Shown here one piece after another: positions 17,172-25,999 of a stretch of DNA of 64,000 nt (positions are counted from its first letter, which is position 1; each line of letters opens with the position of its first letter). Position numbers and translations under genes: made by a program. The DNA lies in contig JACKCN010000001.1 of the NCBI GenBank assembly GCA_020634015.1, positions 851,001-915,000 on the forward strand, written 5' to 3'. The notes beneath the pieces were generated by a model. The model was not told the DNA's origin and did not search any database. It was given only the letters and a program-made list of their open reading frames with translations. This DNA comes from Candidatus Delongbacteria bacterium. GTDB taxonomy: Bacteria; CAIWAD01.

Positions 17172-18023
17172 TCAGGCGCTGTAATCGTAGAAACCCTTGC
17201 CGCTCTTGCGGCCCAGATGACCGGCGGCCACCATCTTCTTCAGCAGCGGGCAGGCACGATACTTGGGGTCGCCCAGCTCGGTGTGCAACACGTTGAGAAT
17301 GGCCAGACACACATCCAGACCGATGAAGTCCGCCAGGGTCAGCGGGCCCATGGGGTGCGCCATGCCCAGTTTCATGATTCCATCGATGGCTTCGCGGGTG
17401 GCCACACCTTCGAACAGGGTGAAGATCGCCTCGTTGATCATGGGCATCAGAATGCGGTTGGCCACGAATCCGGGGTAGTCCTGTGAGACAAGCGGAGTCT
17501 TGCCCAGTTCGCGGCAGGCGCTCAGCACGGCGTCGTTGGTGGCCTCGCTGGTCACGTGACCACGGATCACCTCAACCAGAGTCATCACGGGTACGGGATT
17601 CATGAAGTGCATCCCGATGACCTGGGTGGGGCGTGATGTCACCGAGGCCAGCCTGGTGATGCTGATCGAGGAGGTGTTGCTGGCGAGGATCGCGTCGGCG
17701 TCGGCCAGAGTGTCCAGCTCCCGGAAGATCTTTTCCTTGAGTGTCACGTTTTCACTGGCGGCCTCGATCACCAGCCCGCTGCCCTTGACCGCGTCCAGGC
17801 TGTTCGCGGCAGTGATCAGCGCCAGCGCGGTGGCTGCCTGCTCCGCGGTGATCTTCTCCTTGCTCACTTCCCGCTCGAGGTTCTTGCGGATTGTGGCGTG
17901 CCCACGAGCCAACGCCTCGGCGTTGATATCGATCAGCGTGACACTGTATCCAGCCTTGGCGAAGACATGGGCGATGCCATTGCCCATGGTGCCGGCACCG
18001 ATCACGGAAATGCTGCGATTCAT
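17172..18023 (-). CDS. 3-hydroxybutyryl-CoA / 3-hydroxyacyl-CoA dehydrogenase
   Basis: 283 residues, the single-domain-pair PaaH/Hbd length. NAD site ISVIGAGTMGNGIAHVFAKA at residues 4-23; AILASNTSSISITRLA and GMHFMNPVPVMTLVEVI carry the catalytic Ser/His region, and the C-terminal domain holds GFVANRILMPMINEAIF and GHLGRKSGKGFYDYS. Start ATG at 18023 has AGGAGAA upstream. It converts 3-hydroxyacyl-CoA to 3-oxoacyl-CoA and lies 29 nt after the thiolase gene. Confidence 0.95.
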   Translation of the reverse strand: MNRSISVIGAGTMGNGIAHVFAKAGYSVTLIDINAEALARGHATIRKNLEREVSKEKITAEQAATALALITAANSLDAVKGSGLVIEAASENVTLKEKIFRELDTLADADAILASNTSSISITRLASVTSRPTQVIGMHFMNPVPVMTLVEVIRGHVTSEATNDAVLSACRELGKTPLVSQDYPGFVANRILMPMINEAIFTLFEGVATREAIDGIMKLGMAHPMGPLTLADFIGLDVCLAILNVLHTELGDPKYRACPLLKKMVAAGHLGRKSGKGFYDYSA

Positions 18024-18052
18024 CGGAAATGTTCTCCTGGCAAAAGTCCGGT

Positions 18053-19237
18053 TCAGTCGATCTGACGGTCCACGATCAGGCTCACGGCTTCGCCGCCGCC
18101 GATACAGAGGCTGGCCAGCCCACGGCGCAGACCCGAGTCTTCCATCTCGTGCAGCAGAGTGACCAGGATCCTGGCTCCGCTGGCACCGATGGGATGCCCC
18201 AGACTGACCGCGCCCCCCCTTGGATTGACCTTGGCCGGATCCAGCTTGAGCAACTGGTTGTTGGCCAGAGATACCACCGAAAAGGCTTCGTTGATTTCGA
18301 AGCAGTCGATGTCCGCCAGTCCCAGTCCCGCTTTCTCGAGAGAGCGGGTGATCGCGGCGGCGGGAGCCGTTGTGAACCACTCGGGCTTCTGGCCAGCGCT
18401 GGCATGTGCCACGATGCGGGCCAGGGGCTTCAGACCCAGCTCGCGTGCCTTGTCGGCGCTCATCAGGACCAGGGCGGCCGCCCCGTCATTGATCGAACTG
18501 GCGTTGCCCGCCGTGACCGTACCATCCTTCTCGAAGGCAGGACGCAGACTGCCCAGGCGGGCCGGCTGGCCGCGTCCGGGCTCTTCGTCCGTATCCACGA
18601 TCAGCGGATCACCCTTGCGCTGGGGCACTTCCACCGGAGCGATCTCGCGCTTGAACCGGCCGCTGGCGATTGCCTCGTTGCTGCGGCGGTAGGATTCCAC
18701 CGCGAACGCATCCTGATCTTCGCGCGTGATGCACATCTCGCGGCTGCAGAGCTCGGCAGCACTGCCCATGTGGTAGTCGTTGTAGACGTCCCAGAGTCCA
18801 TCATGAACCAGTCCGTCGATCAACTTGCCATGCCCCATGCGATAGCCGTTGCGGCCTTCCATGAGGTAGTAGGGCGTCAGGCTCATGTTTTCCATGCCGC
18901 CCGCCACGGCGATGTCGCAGTCACCGAGGGCGATCGCCTGGGCTGCCAGCATCACAGACTTGAGACCGCTGCCACAGACCTTGTTGACGGTCGTGCAGGG
19001 CACATGCTCGGGCAGACCCGCGAACAGGGCAGCCTGGCGCGCGGGAGCCTGGCCGACACCCGCGGGCAGTACCGTGCCCATGTAGACTTCACCCACGGTA
19101 GCGGGGTCCACCCCCGCGCGCTGGAGCGCAGCCTTGATGGCCACCGCACCCAGACGGGGACCGGGAATCGACGCAAGGCTGCCATTGAAGGAGCCGATGG
19201 GAGTGCGGGCAGCGCCCACGATCACTGTATCACGCAT
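18053..19237 (-). CDS. Acetyl-CoA acetyltransferase (thiolase)
   Basis: 394 residues, typical of biosynthetic/degradative thiolases. The acyl-enzyme cysteine is in TVNKVCGSGLKSVMLA (about residue 89), GGMENMS follows, the His is in GGAVSLGHPIGASGAR and the second cysteine in SLCIGGGEAVSLIV. NEAF is also present. It makes or cleaves acetoacetyl-CoA or 3-ketoacyl-CoA. The start has AAGGAA 8 nt before the ATG. It is the third enzyme of the adjacent beta-oxidation-like set. Confidence 0.95.
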   Translation of the reverse strand: MRDTVIVGAARTPIGSFNGSLASIPGPRLGAVAIKAALQRAGVDPATVGEVYMGTVLPAGVGQAPARQAALFAGLPEHVPCTTVNKVCGSGLKSVMLAAQAIALGDCDIAVAGGMENMSLTPYYLMEGRNGYRMGHGKLIDGLVHDGLWDVYNDYHMGSAAELCSREMCITREDQDAFAVESYRRSNEAIASGRFKREIAPVEVPQRKGDPLIVDTDEEPGRGQPARLGSLRPAFEKDGTVTAGNASSINDGAAALVLMSADKARELGLKPLARIVAHASAGQKPEWFTTAPAAAITRSLEKAGLGLADIDCFEINEAFSVVSLANNQLLKLDPAKVNPRGGAVSLGHPIGASGARILVTLLHEMEDSGLRRGLASLCIGGGEAVSLIVDRQID

Positions 19238-19261
19238 TGGAAATTCCTTTCCTTGACTCTG

Positions 19262-20053
19262 TCATGCCACCACCAGACCCTGCTCCTGCCATGGGATCAT
19301 TCCATGACACAGAAACCAGGCCGAACAGTCCAGCCGCGCCAGCTCCTCCCGCAGGCGGGTGGCTTCGGCAGGGTTTTCATCCGAATCATTGCGCAGCCCC
19401 GGGCGAAAGGAAGACCGGGTCGAGAGCAGATCACCGGCCAACAGCAGACCGCCCTCGCCTTCGACGCGCACCACCTGATGTCCGGGCGTGTGCCCTTCCC
19501 TGAGCCAGATCTCAATGCGTGGCTCGAGGGCCCAGTCGCCGTCATGGATCAGGGTGCGCGGGCAGTTCATCAGCCGTTCCAGGTCCCCCCGGCGGAAGTA
19601 GCGAACACGGGCCCGACCATCCAGCTCGCGACGCCACCAATCCAGGGCAGCCTGTTGCACGTGAACCCATGCCTTGGGAAAACGCTCGTTGCCATAGTTC
19701 CACAGACCGCCGGCGTGATCTCCGTCGAGATGGGTCAGGACCACGTGATCCACCGTCTCGGCAGGAACCCCCAGGATGTCCAGCTGAGTCTCCAGATCGT
19801 GCTCCGGCGCCTGCCAGGCCAGGTCGGGCAGGTGCTGCATCAGTCCCGGATCGGGTCCGCAATCCACCAGCAGAGTCAGGCCATCACCGCGGATCACGCA
19901 GGCTCGCAGCGGCAGGGTGAAGCGCGACCGTCCCGCCCGTGCGCCGTCAGCCGGGCGCTCGGGTACCCGCAGCAACCCGCAGTCCAGAGGCCAGGCCCGA
20001 AACGCGCGCCCCTTCCAGGACGCGGGCAGACGTTCGCCCGCGGGTTGGATCAC
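19262..20053 (-). CDS. MBL-fold metallohydrolase
   Basis: 263 residues with the metallo-beta-lactamase signature VVLTHLDGDHAGGLWN (residues ~104-119; THxxxDH), a later EGHTPGHQVVRVE, LLLAGDLL and a terminal CHGM histidine, so the binuclear zinc set seems complete. Start is GTG, overlapping the acyl-CoA dehydrogenase stop as GTGA. The family covers lactonases, glyoxalases and hydrolases; the exact substrate is unknown. Co-translation with fatty-acid oxidation genes suggests an acyl thioester or lactone substrate, which is only inference. Confidence 0.85.
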   Translation of the reverse strand: MIQPAGERLPASWKGRAFRAWPLDCGLLRVPERPADGARAGRSRFTLPLRACVIRGDGLTLLVDCGPDPGLMQHLPDLAWQAPEHDLETQLDILGVPAETVDHVVLTHLDGDHAGGLWNYGNERFPKAWVHVQQAALDWWRRELDGRARVRYFRRGDLERLMNCPRTLIHDGDWALEPRIEIWLREGHTPGHQVVRVEGEGGLLLAGDLLSTRSSFRPGLRNDSDENPAEATRLREELARLDCSAWFLCHGMIPWQEQGLVVA

Positions 20054-21192
20054 CGTGCATCCAGCAATTGTCGCGAGATCACCAGACGCTGGATCTCACT
20101 GGTTCCTTCACCGATCTCGCAGAGCTTGGCATCCCGGTAGAGCCGTTCGACCGGATACTCGCGTGTGTACCCGTATCCGCCGTGAATCTGGATCGCGCGG
20201 TCCGCGCACCATGAGGCGGTCTCGCTGGCGAAGAGCTTGGCCATGGCGCCAGCCTGGGAATAGTCCATGCCGGCGTCCTTCATCCTGGCCGCGCGCAGCA
20301 CCAGTTCGCGAGAGGCTTCGACGCGGGTGGCCATGTCGGCCAGATAGCCCGCGATCACCTGGTTGTCGCAGATGGGCCGGCCGAACTGCACGCGATCCTG
20401 GCTGTAACGCAGGGATTCGTCGAGAGCACGCTGGGCCAGTCCCACCGAGAGCGCCCCAATGCTGATGCGGCCGCCATTGAGAGTCTTCAACATCTGCTTG
20501 AATCCCTGGCCGCGAGGCCCGAGCATCTGACTGGCCGGCACACGCACGTCCTCGAAGGAAAGGGCGTGGGTATCGCTGCCGCGCAGGCCCAGTTTCTTCT
20601 CCTCGGCGCCGATCGTGTAGCCCGGGGTTCCCTTCTCGATGATGAAACACGAGATCTCGCGTTTCGATGTGTCGGTCACGGCCGTCAGGATCAGGTAGTC
20701 GGCGTAGGCGGCATTCGTGATCCACATCTTGGACCCGTTGATCACCCAGTGATCGCCATCCTGGACCGCCTGGGTGCGCGTGCCTCCCGCATCACTGCCC
20801 GCACCGGGTTCGGTCAGTCCGAAGGCACCCAGTGTCTGGCCGCTGCAGAGTCGCGGCAGGTACTGGGCCTTCTGCTCGGGGCTGCCGAACATGTAGATCG
20901 GGTTGGTGCCCAGGCTGGTGTGGGCCGCGAGAATCAGCCCGGTGCTTCCACAGGCACGGCCGACTTCCTCGACGGCGATCGCGTAACACACGGTATCCAT
21001 GCCGGCGCCGCCGAACTCTTCGGGATAGGGAATTCCCAGCAGCCCCAGTTCGGCCATCTTGCCGATGGTTTCGTGGGGAAAGCGCTGGTCGTGATCCAGC
21101 TCGGCCGCCAGGGGCTGGATCTCCCGCTGGGCGAAGTCACTGACCATCTCGCGCAGCATGCGCTGGTCTTCATTCAGGAATTCATATGCCAT
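20050..21192 (-). CDS. Acyl-CoA dehydrogenase (second copy)
   Basis: 380 residues. GAFGLTEPGAGSDAGGTRTQ, WVINGSKMWITNAAYAD, RVQFGRPICDNQVIAGYLADMA and IHGGYGYTREYPVERLYRDAKL followed by EIGEGTSEIQRLVI give the complete fold and catalytic glutamate. It shares its layout with the protein at 15987-17129 but differs widely, so the two probably act on different acyl-CoAs. Lies 19 nt after recJ and overlaps the MBL gene by 4 nt. Confidence 0.93.
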   Translation of the reverse strand: MAYEFLNEDQRMLREMVSDFAQREIQPLAAELDHDQRFPHETIGKMAELGLLGIPYPEEFGGAGMDTVCYAIAVEEVGRACGSTGLILAAHTSLGTNPIYMFGSPEQKAQYLPRLCSGQTLGAFGLTEPGAGSDAGGTRTQAVQDGDHWVINGSKMWITNAAYADYLILTAVTDTSKREISCFIIEKGTPGYTIGAEEKKLGLRGSDTHALSFEDVRVPASQMLGPRGQGFKQMLKTLNGGRISIGALSVGLAQRALDESLRYSQDRVQFGRPICDNQVIAGYLADMATRVEASRELVLRAARMKDAGMDYSQAGAMAKLFASETASWCADRAIQIHGGYGYTREYPVERLYRDAKLCEIGEGTSEIQRLVISRQLLDAR

Positions 21193-21211
21193 GGTGGTCC
21201 TTCGGGTGGTT

Positions 21212-22960
21212 TCAGACGGCCCGGCTCACGGGTTGCGATTCCATCCGCCGGGCTCCCGCGCGGCAGATGTCCTTCAGATGCAGCTGGATGCTGCGGCGTC
21301 CCTGCCAGACATTGTCTTCCACGCTGTAGACGATGTCCAGCAACTCGAGGTTGGCGATTTCGGGCTCCAGCCGCCCCAGACCGTATCCGATGGTCTCGAA
21401 TTCGTAGCCACCCTTCTGCAGTCTGACGTGGAGATGCCCATTGCCGACCTGGCGTACCACGCTGCAGATCTGGACATCCCGGGTCAGGAAGAGGGGCTTG
21501 GGATTGCGGGGACCGTGTGGCGCGAAGCGGGCCAGGGTCTCCACGAACTGGCGATTGATTTCGGCCAGGGGGATCTCGGCAGCCAGCACCAGACGCGGGA
21601 GCAAGTCCTGCTCGCTTAGGTTGTTGGCACAATATTCCTTCAGCCGACGCGCGAACTCGGGAATCACTTCCTCGCGGATGGTGAGACCTGCCGCATACAT
21701 GTGCCCACCGAACTGCTCGAGCAGTTCCTTGTTCTCATTCAGAGCACTGTAGATGTCGAATCCGGGAATGCTGCGCGCACTGCCCTTGCCCACGCCGTGT
21801 TCGTCGACGGAGATCAGCACGGTGGGGCGATGGTACTTCTCGATGATGCGCGAGGCGACGATTCCGATCACGCCGCAGTGCCATTCCCGCTGGGCCAGCA
21901 CGATCACGCGGTCGTTGACCAGATCGACTTCCTGCTCGACTTTGAGCAGGGCTTCACTGAGTGTGCCCTGGTCGATGCATTTGCGCGCGCAGTTTTCCTC
22001 TTCCAGGACCTGGGCGATCTCTCGGGCGCGGCTGCGGTTCTTGGTGGTCAGCAGTTCCACGGCACGTTCCGCGTTGCCCATGCGACCCACGGCGTTGATC
22101 CGGGGGGCAAGGCCGAAGATGATCTGGCTCACATCCACTTCCCGCCCCTGGGGGCTGGCCACATCCAGCAGGGCACGAATGCCCGTGAGAGGTTGGGTGT
22201 TGAGCTTGTCCAGTCCCAGACTGACAAGGATCCGGTTCTCGCCCAGCAGCGGCACGATGTCCGCCGCACTTCCCAGCGCGGCCAGATCGAGATAACGGAA
22301 GGCCAGCCCGTCGTCGAGCTGGAGTCTGTCACTCAGTGCCTGAACCAGTTTGAAGGCGACACCGACTGCCGCCAGTTCGCGGAAGGGATACCCGCAGGAT
22401 TCGACCTTAGGGTTGAGGATGGCGTTGGCGTTGGGCAATTCGTCGCCCGGCCGGTGGTGATCGCAGATGATCACATCCATGCCAAGCTCTCGTGCATAGC
22501 GGATCTGGTCAACGGCCGTGATGCCCGTGTCCACGGTCACCAGCAGGCGATCACCCTGGGCCCAGCACTCCCCGATGGCTGTCTCGGACAGGCCGTAGCC
22601 GTCGTTCTGTCGCTCGGGTATCCGGTAGGATACGCGTCCACCCAGGTCTTTCAGTACCAGGTAGAGCAGCGATACGCTGGTGACACCATCCACATCGTAA
22701 TCGCCATACACGACGATCCGTCGGCGATCCGTGAGCGCCCCGATCAGGGTATCCACGGCCTTGGCCATGTCCGCCATCTGCATGGGATCCTGAAGGTCCT
22801 TGAGGCTGGGAGTGAAAAAGGCCTGAATCTCGTCGGCCGAATTCAGTCCCCTGTTCAGCAGGATCGCCGCGATGACGGGCGAGATGTTCAGTGATTCAGC
22901 GACATCCGCAACTCGTTGGCTGGACTGAATATCCCCTGGGTGTTCCCAGAGAATCTCCAT
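21212..22960 (-). CDS. recJ: Single-stranded-DNA-specific exonuclease RecJ
   Basis: 582 residues, full RecJ. DHH domain: VVYGDYDVDGVTSVSLLYL near residue 82, LLVTVDTGITA, VIICDHHRPGDELPNANAIL. DHHA1 domain: VGKGSARSIPGFDIY and FGGHMYAAGLTI, with an OB fold at the C-terminus. It degrades ssDNA 5' to 3' in RecF recombination and mismatch repair, which matches mutS and mutS2 elsewhere in the window. It is the first protein gene after rnpB. Confidence 0.96.
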   Translation of the reverse strand: MEILWEHPGDIQSSQRVADVAESLNISPVIAAILLNRGLNSADEIQAFFTPSLKDLQDPMQMADMAKAVDTLIGALTDRRRIVVYGDYDVDGVTSVSLLYLVLKDLGGRVSYRIPERQNDGYGLSETAIGECWAQGDRLLVTVDTGITAVDQIRYARELGMDVIICDHHRPGDELPNANAILNPKVESCGYPFRELAAVGVAFKLVQALSDRLQLDDGLAFRYLDLAALGSAADIVPLLGENRILVSLGLDKLNTQPLTGIRALLDVASPQGREVDVSQIIFGLAPRINAVGRMGNAERAVELLTTKNRSRAREIAQVLEEENCARKCIDQGTLSEALLKVEQEVDLVNDRVIVLAQREWHCGVIGIVASRIIEKYHRPTVLISVDEHGVGKGSARSIPGFDIYSALNENKELLEQFGGHMYAAGLTIREEVIPEFARRLKEYCANNLSEQDLLPRLVLAAEIPLAEINRQFVETLARFAPHGPRNPKPLFLTRDVQICSVVRQVGNGHLHVRLQKGGYEFETIGYGLGRLEPEIANLELLDIVYSVEDNVWQGRRSIQLHLKDICRAGARRMESQPVSRAV

Positions 22961-23083
22961 GTCTGCTCCATCTATCGTTCATCACACACTTCGATTCTCG
23001 AGTGGACGAATGTCCACGGGGCGGCGGCTTGCGCGCAGGGATCGCGACGTGCTCGCCCGATGTGCCGCTCGGGCACCGCGTCC

Positions 23084-23577
23084 AGCAGAACTGTGGCCCG
23101 AAGTCCGCCCATAAGCCGGATTCTGTCTCCGCCGAAACGGAGGGTGGCCATTGATCTATGCGACCTACCCGGGAGTTTCCGGTCTGCGACCGGAACCTTT
23201 GCATTCCGGCAAGCCGGAATGCTGGTGTCCGTCCGTCAGGCCATGAAGCGGGCCGCTCGTGCTCCCTGCTTGGTCTTGCTTCGGATGGGGTTTACCCTGC
23301 CACGACGGTTGCCCGCCGCGCGGTGCGCTCTTGCATTGAGCCAGGTTGATCCCCGGCCGCACCATTTCACCCTTGCCCGCGTCTTCGCAAGCGAAGACGT
23401 TGGCGGTATATTTTCTGTGGCACTTTCCGTCGCCTCGCGGCGCCCCTTGCGGGCATCCTGCCCTGTGAAGTCCGGACTTTCCTCGCTGTGCACGACACAG
23501 AAGGCTGCCAGATTGCACAGACCCTCTGTGTCGAGCACAACGCGGCCACCGAACGGGCTTCGGGCCACAGTTCTGCT
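23084..23577 (-). ncRNA. rnpB: RNase P RNA (bacterial class A)
   Basis: The minus strand carries the two universally conserved RNase P RNA blocks: GAGGAAAGTCCGGACTTCAC near the 5' side (plus positions ~23463-23486) and ACAGAATCCGGCTTATGGGC near the 3' side (~23105-23127). The ends form a perfect ~20-bp P1 helix: AGCAGAACTGTGGCCCGAAG at 23577-23558 pairs with CTTCGGGCCACAGTTCTGCT ending at 23084. Two internal stems close on CTTG tetraloops (around 23382-23401 and 23201-23222). The RNA is the catalytic subunit of RNase P for tRNA 5' maturation. Ends are inferred from P1 and may extend by a few bases. Confidence 0.95.
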
Positions 23578-23637
23578 TCTTCCCAAATCCATGGGAATTC
23601 CCATGGTCACACCACGTTCCGGCACAGGCCGGTTCGC

Positions 23638-24360
23638 TCAGTCCTGGATCAGGAGCTGGTCGCTGACGAGCACGCGACCACAGGTCTCACACAGGATCAG
23701 TTCGTTCATGGCGCGCACTCGCGTGATGGTCTGGGGCGGCAGGGTGTGGAAACAGCCGCCGCAGCTGGTGCTGCGATTGATGGCCACCACGCTGCGTCCG
23801 TCCTTGGCCTTGAGAATGCGCTCGTAGTGGGCCAGCAAGCGAGGTTTCACCTGGGCCGCGGCCACATCGCGCTCTTTCTGGAGCAGGGCCGCCTGCTTGG
23901 AGGTGCGCTCATTGAACTCCGCGTAACGGGCATTCATTTCCGCAAGCCGGGTCTCCAGTTCGCCCACCTGGCTGGAACTGGTTTCCAGTTCCCGCTCGGC
24001 TTCGGCCAGGGATTCCATGGCCTGCGTCAGCTTGGAATCGTTGTCAGCCAGGCTTTCCTGGTGCCAATCTATCTCGCGCGTGACCGCCTCGTACTCCTGG
24101 TTGGTCTGGGTGCCGAAGAGCCGCTCCTGCAGGGAGTTGATCTTGCGTTTCAGCTCGTCTCCGGCCTTCTCCCGCTTGCTGATGTCCACGTGCAGTTCCT
24201 GGCGGCTGGTTTCCGCTCCGGAACGCCGTTGCTTCAGCTCGACGAATTCCTTCTCGATACGCTTAAGCTCCATGGGCAGGGTGCCCTTGGAGATTTCGAG
24301 CTCACGGAATCGGTCGTCGATCTTCTGCAGCTCCATCAACAGGCGCAATTGCTCTTTCAA
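23638..24360 (-). CDS. Coiled-coil protein with C4-type zinc ribbon
   Basis: 240 residues, TTG start with GGAGG 6 nt upstream. Residues ~1-185 are almost entirely a long coiled coil rich in E, K, L and Q (MELQKIDDRFRELEISKG onward). The C-terminus is a zinc ribbon: SCGGCFHTLPP ... ILCETCGRVLV, two CxxC pairs. This is the DUF164/zf-RING_7 family, found widely in bacteria; its function is unsettled, with nucleic-acid binding proposed. It lies directly upstream of rnpB in the same direction. Confidence 0.88.
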   Translation of the reverse strand: MKEQLRLLMELQKIDDRFRELEISKGTLPMELKRIEKEFVELKQRRSGAETSRQELHVDISKREKAGDELKRKINSLQERLFGTQTNQEYEAVTREIDWHQESLADNDSKLTQAMESLAEAERELETSSSQVGELETRLAEMNARYAEFNERTSKQAALLQKERDVAAAQVKPRLLAHYERILKAKDGRSVVAINRSTSCGGCFHTLPPQTITRVRAMNELILCETCGRVLVSDQLLIQD

Positions 24361-24382
24361 GGTGGTCCTCCACGGGCGATCT

Positions 24383-24412
24383 AAAAAAAATGCACCCCCC
24401 CGGGGTGCATTT
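24383..24412 (-). terminator. Strong Rho-independent terminator
   Basis: On the minus strand, AAATGCACCCC pairs with GGGGTGCATTT around a 3-nt G loop, and the stem is followed at once by a run of eight T. It ends the small unit described just upstream. It sits only ~22 nt before the TTG of the zinc-ribbon gene, so that gene needs read-through or a promoter inside or after the hairpin. Confidence 0.9.
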
Positions 24413-24424
24413 GAACTGCAGAAG

Positions 24425-24481
24425 TCAGTCTACGGACAAGATGAGGCGACCGTCACGCACGCAAATACCCGGATGTCGCAC
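24425..24481 (-). CDS. Possible 18-residue peptide
   Basis: A GTG at 24481 opens an 18-codon frame, MRHPGICVRDGRLILSVD, ending in TGA. GGAGGGGAGGGG precedes it, placing an unusually strong Shine-Dalgarno about 9 nt from the GTG. The frame lies between a recognisable -35/-10 pair and the terminator at 24383-24412, with nothing else in the unit. It could be a small protein, a leader peptide of an attenuator, or a chance frame inside a small RNA. I do not recognise the peptide. Confidence 0.35.
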   Translation of the reverse strand: MRHPGICVRDGRLILSVD

Positions 24482-24510
24482 CGCCCCTCCCCTCCGTTGA
24501 ACAGGGATCT

Positions 24511-24538
24511 AATATAGAAAGGATGCTCTCGAGTGCAA
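24511..24538 (-). promoter_or_regulatory. Sigma70-like promoter of a small transcription unit
   Basis: Minus strand TTGCAC (24538-24533), a 16-nt spacer, then TATATT (24516-24511). Transcription from about 24504 would give a ~120-nt RNA that ends at the terminator 24383-24412. The suhB stop codon (24557) lies upstream within a small GC hairpin CCGGCTT...AAGCCGG with no T run. Confidence 0.5.
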
Positions 24539-24556
24539 AGCTGGATTCCGGCTTTT

Positions 24557-25417
24557 TCACCCAAGCCGGCGATCGAGAAACAGCTTCAGCTCATGGCAGA
24601 CATCCACTGAACCCGCAATGAGATTTCCGGTCTGGATCGCGTCTTCCTGACCCGGCCCCTGGGTGGCTCCCTGGGCCTCTTCGATGAGGACAAGCCCGGC
24701 CATCAGGTCCCAGGGCGAGAGATGGATTTCGAAAAAAGCATCAAAAATTCCGGCCGCGGTATAAGCCAGGTCAAGGGCAGCACTTCCGGCTCGGCGGATG
24801 CCGCCACTGAGCGGCAGCAGATCCACGAAGAGCTGGGTATAGAGCCTGGCCAGATCGCGATTCCGGACAGGAAATCCGGTGGCGAGAAACGCCCCTTCCA
24901 GATTGGGGCGGGTGCTGCACCGAATTGCCTGCTCGGGGGCACCCTTTCTGCTGACCCAGGCCCCTCCCCCTTGCCAGGCGAAGTATTCATCCTCGAGGCA
25001 GACATCGACAACCAGACCGAGAATCGGTCGAAATGGGGCCATCTCGGGGAATCGCCCACCGCAGAGCACCCGGGGAGCCACCCGTTCGACCAGCGCGATG
25101 GACACCGCGAATGCCGGAAACCCATGCATGAAGTTGCTTGTGCCATCCAGAGGGTCCACGACCCAGACACGCTGATGCCCCTCCAGATCCCGGCCGCCCT
25201 CTTCTCCCAGGAATCCGATTCCGGGAAACTTCTTGGCCAGAATCTCGCGGATCAGACCCTCGCACTCCAGATCCACGCGGGTCACGAAGTCCTGATGCCC
25301 TTTCAGGACGACTGCCAGATCCGTCCCACTGCGAAAAGCTTGACGGATGACGGACGCTGCGGCAGCACCGGCTTCACGGGCAGCTTCAAGAAGCGGGCCA
25401 GCCTCATTGTGGGTCAT
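24557..25417 (-). CDS. Inositol monophosphatase family protein (SuhB-like)
   Basis: 286 residues. Metal and phosphate motifs of the family are all there: GFLGEEGG near residue 71, VVDPLDGTSNFMHGFPAFA near 86, and HLSPWDLMAGLVLIEEAQG near 233 (WDxxAG). Substrates in the family include inositol-1-phosphate, 3'-phosphoadenosine compounds and fructose-1,6-bisphosphate; SuhB proteins also join rRNA antitermination complexes. Activity on a particular substrate cannot be assigned. Overlaps the upstream lipoprotein gene by 4 nt. Confidence 0.92.
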   Translation of the reverse strand: MTHNEAGPLLEAAREAGAAAASVIRQAFRSGTDLAVVLKGHQDFVTRVDLECEGLIREILAKKFPGIGFLGEEGGRDLEGHQRVWVVDPLDGTSNFMHGFPAFAVSIALVERVAPRVLCGGRFPEMAPFRPILGLVVDVCLEDEYFAWQGGGAWVSRKGAPEQAIRCSTRPNLEGAFLATGFPVRNRDLARLYTQLFVDLLPLSGGIRRAGSAALDLAYTAAGIFDAFFEIHLSPWDLMAGLVLIEEAQGATQGPGQEDAIQTGNLIAGSVDVCHELKLFLDRRLG

Positions 25418-25998
25418 CGCACCAGCTCCTCGCGATAGGTGTCGCCCGACTCGAATCGCACGGGGCCAATCCCGGGCGCCAACCAGAGGCGAAACTCCAG
25501 TTGCTGGCCCATGGCATCCACTCCGAAGCGCCTGAGCAGTTCCTCGTTCACCAGATACTCCATCCCGAACGCCCAGAGGTTTCGCTCGTCGGCACGTTCA
25601 AGGTGCTGCCATCCCAGCTTGCGGGCCTGGAAGCCGGGCAGATACTCGACCAGCGAAGAGTCCGCTTCCAGTGGCCAATCCAGCAGCCCCATGGTCAGGG
25701 AGAAATCGGGCAGCAAGAGTTCCATGCTGCGCTCATGCACGATCAGTTGCGGATTGCCAACCAGACCGCGATGACGCGGGTCATTGAAAGCCAGTCCCTT
25801 GCGACCCGCTTCGCGCGTATCCACGATCGCGGTCTCCAGCTGGTAGCGGAAGTTTCCCCCATCGGCGCGCTGGACCTCGAACGTGCGGCGCATTCCGGAT
25901 GAATCCGGGAAGAGTTCGAGCAGCCCGGTCGGTTGAGGTGGCCCCTGACAGGCCAGGCAAACAAGGATCAGCGGCAAACAGTACAGAACAGCACGCAT
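25414..25998 (-). CDS. Lipoprotein of unknown function
   Basis: 194 residues. Signal peptide MRAVLYCLPLILVCLAC with lipobox CLAC, lipid Cys at residue 17. The mature part is rich in beta-forming stretches (RTFEVQRADGGNFRYQLE, QQLEFRLWLAPGIGPVRFE) and resembles envelope proteins that bind lipid or polysaccharide, but no family is recognisable by eye. It sits 1 nt after the VOC gene and overlaps suhB, so it belongs to a three-gene unit. Confidence 0.8.
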   Translation of the reverse strand: MRAVLYCLPLILVCLACQGPPQPTGLLELFPDSSGMRRTFEVQRADGGNFRYQLETAIVDTREAGRKGLAFNDPRHRGLVGNPQLIVHERSMELLLPDFSLTMGLLDWPLEADSSLVEYLPGFQARKLGWQHLERADERNLWAFGMEYLVNEELLRRFGVDAMGQQLEFRLWLAPGIGPVRFESGDTYREELVR

Positions 25999-25999
25999 G

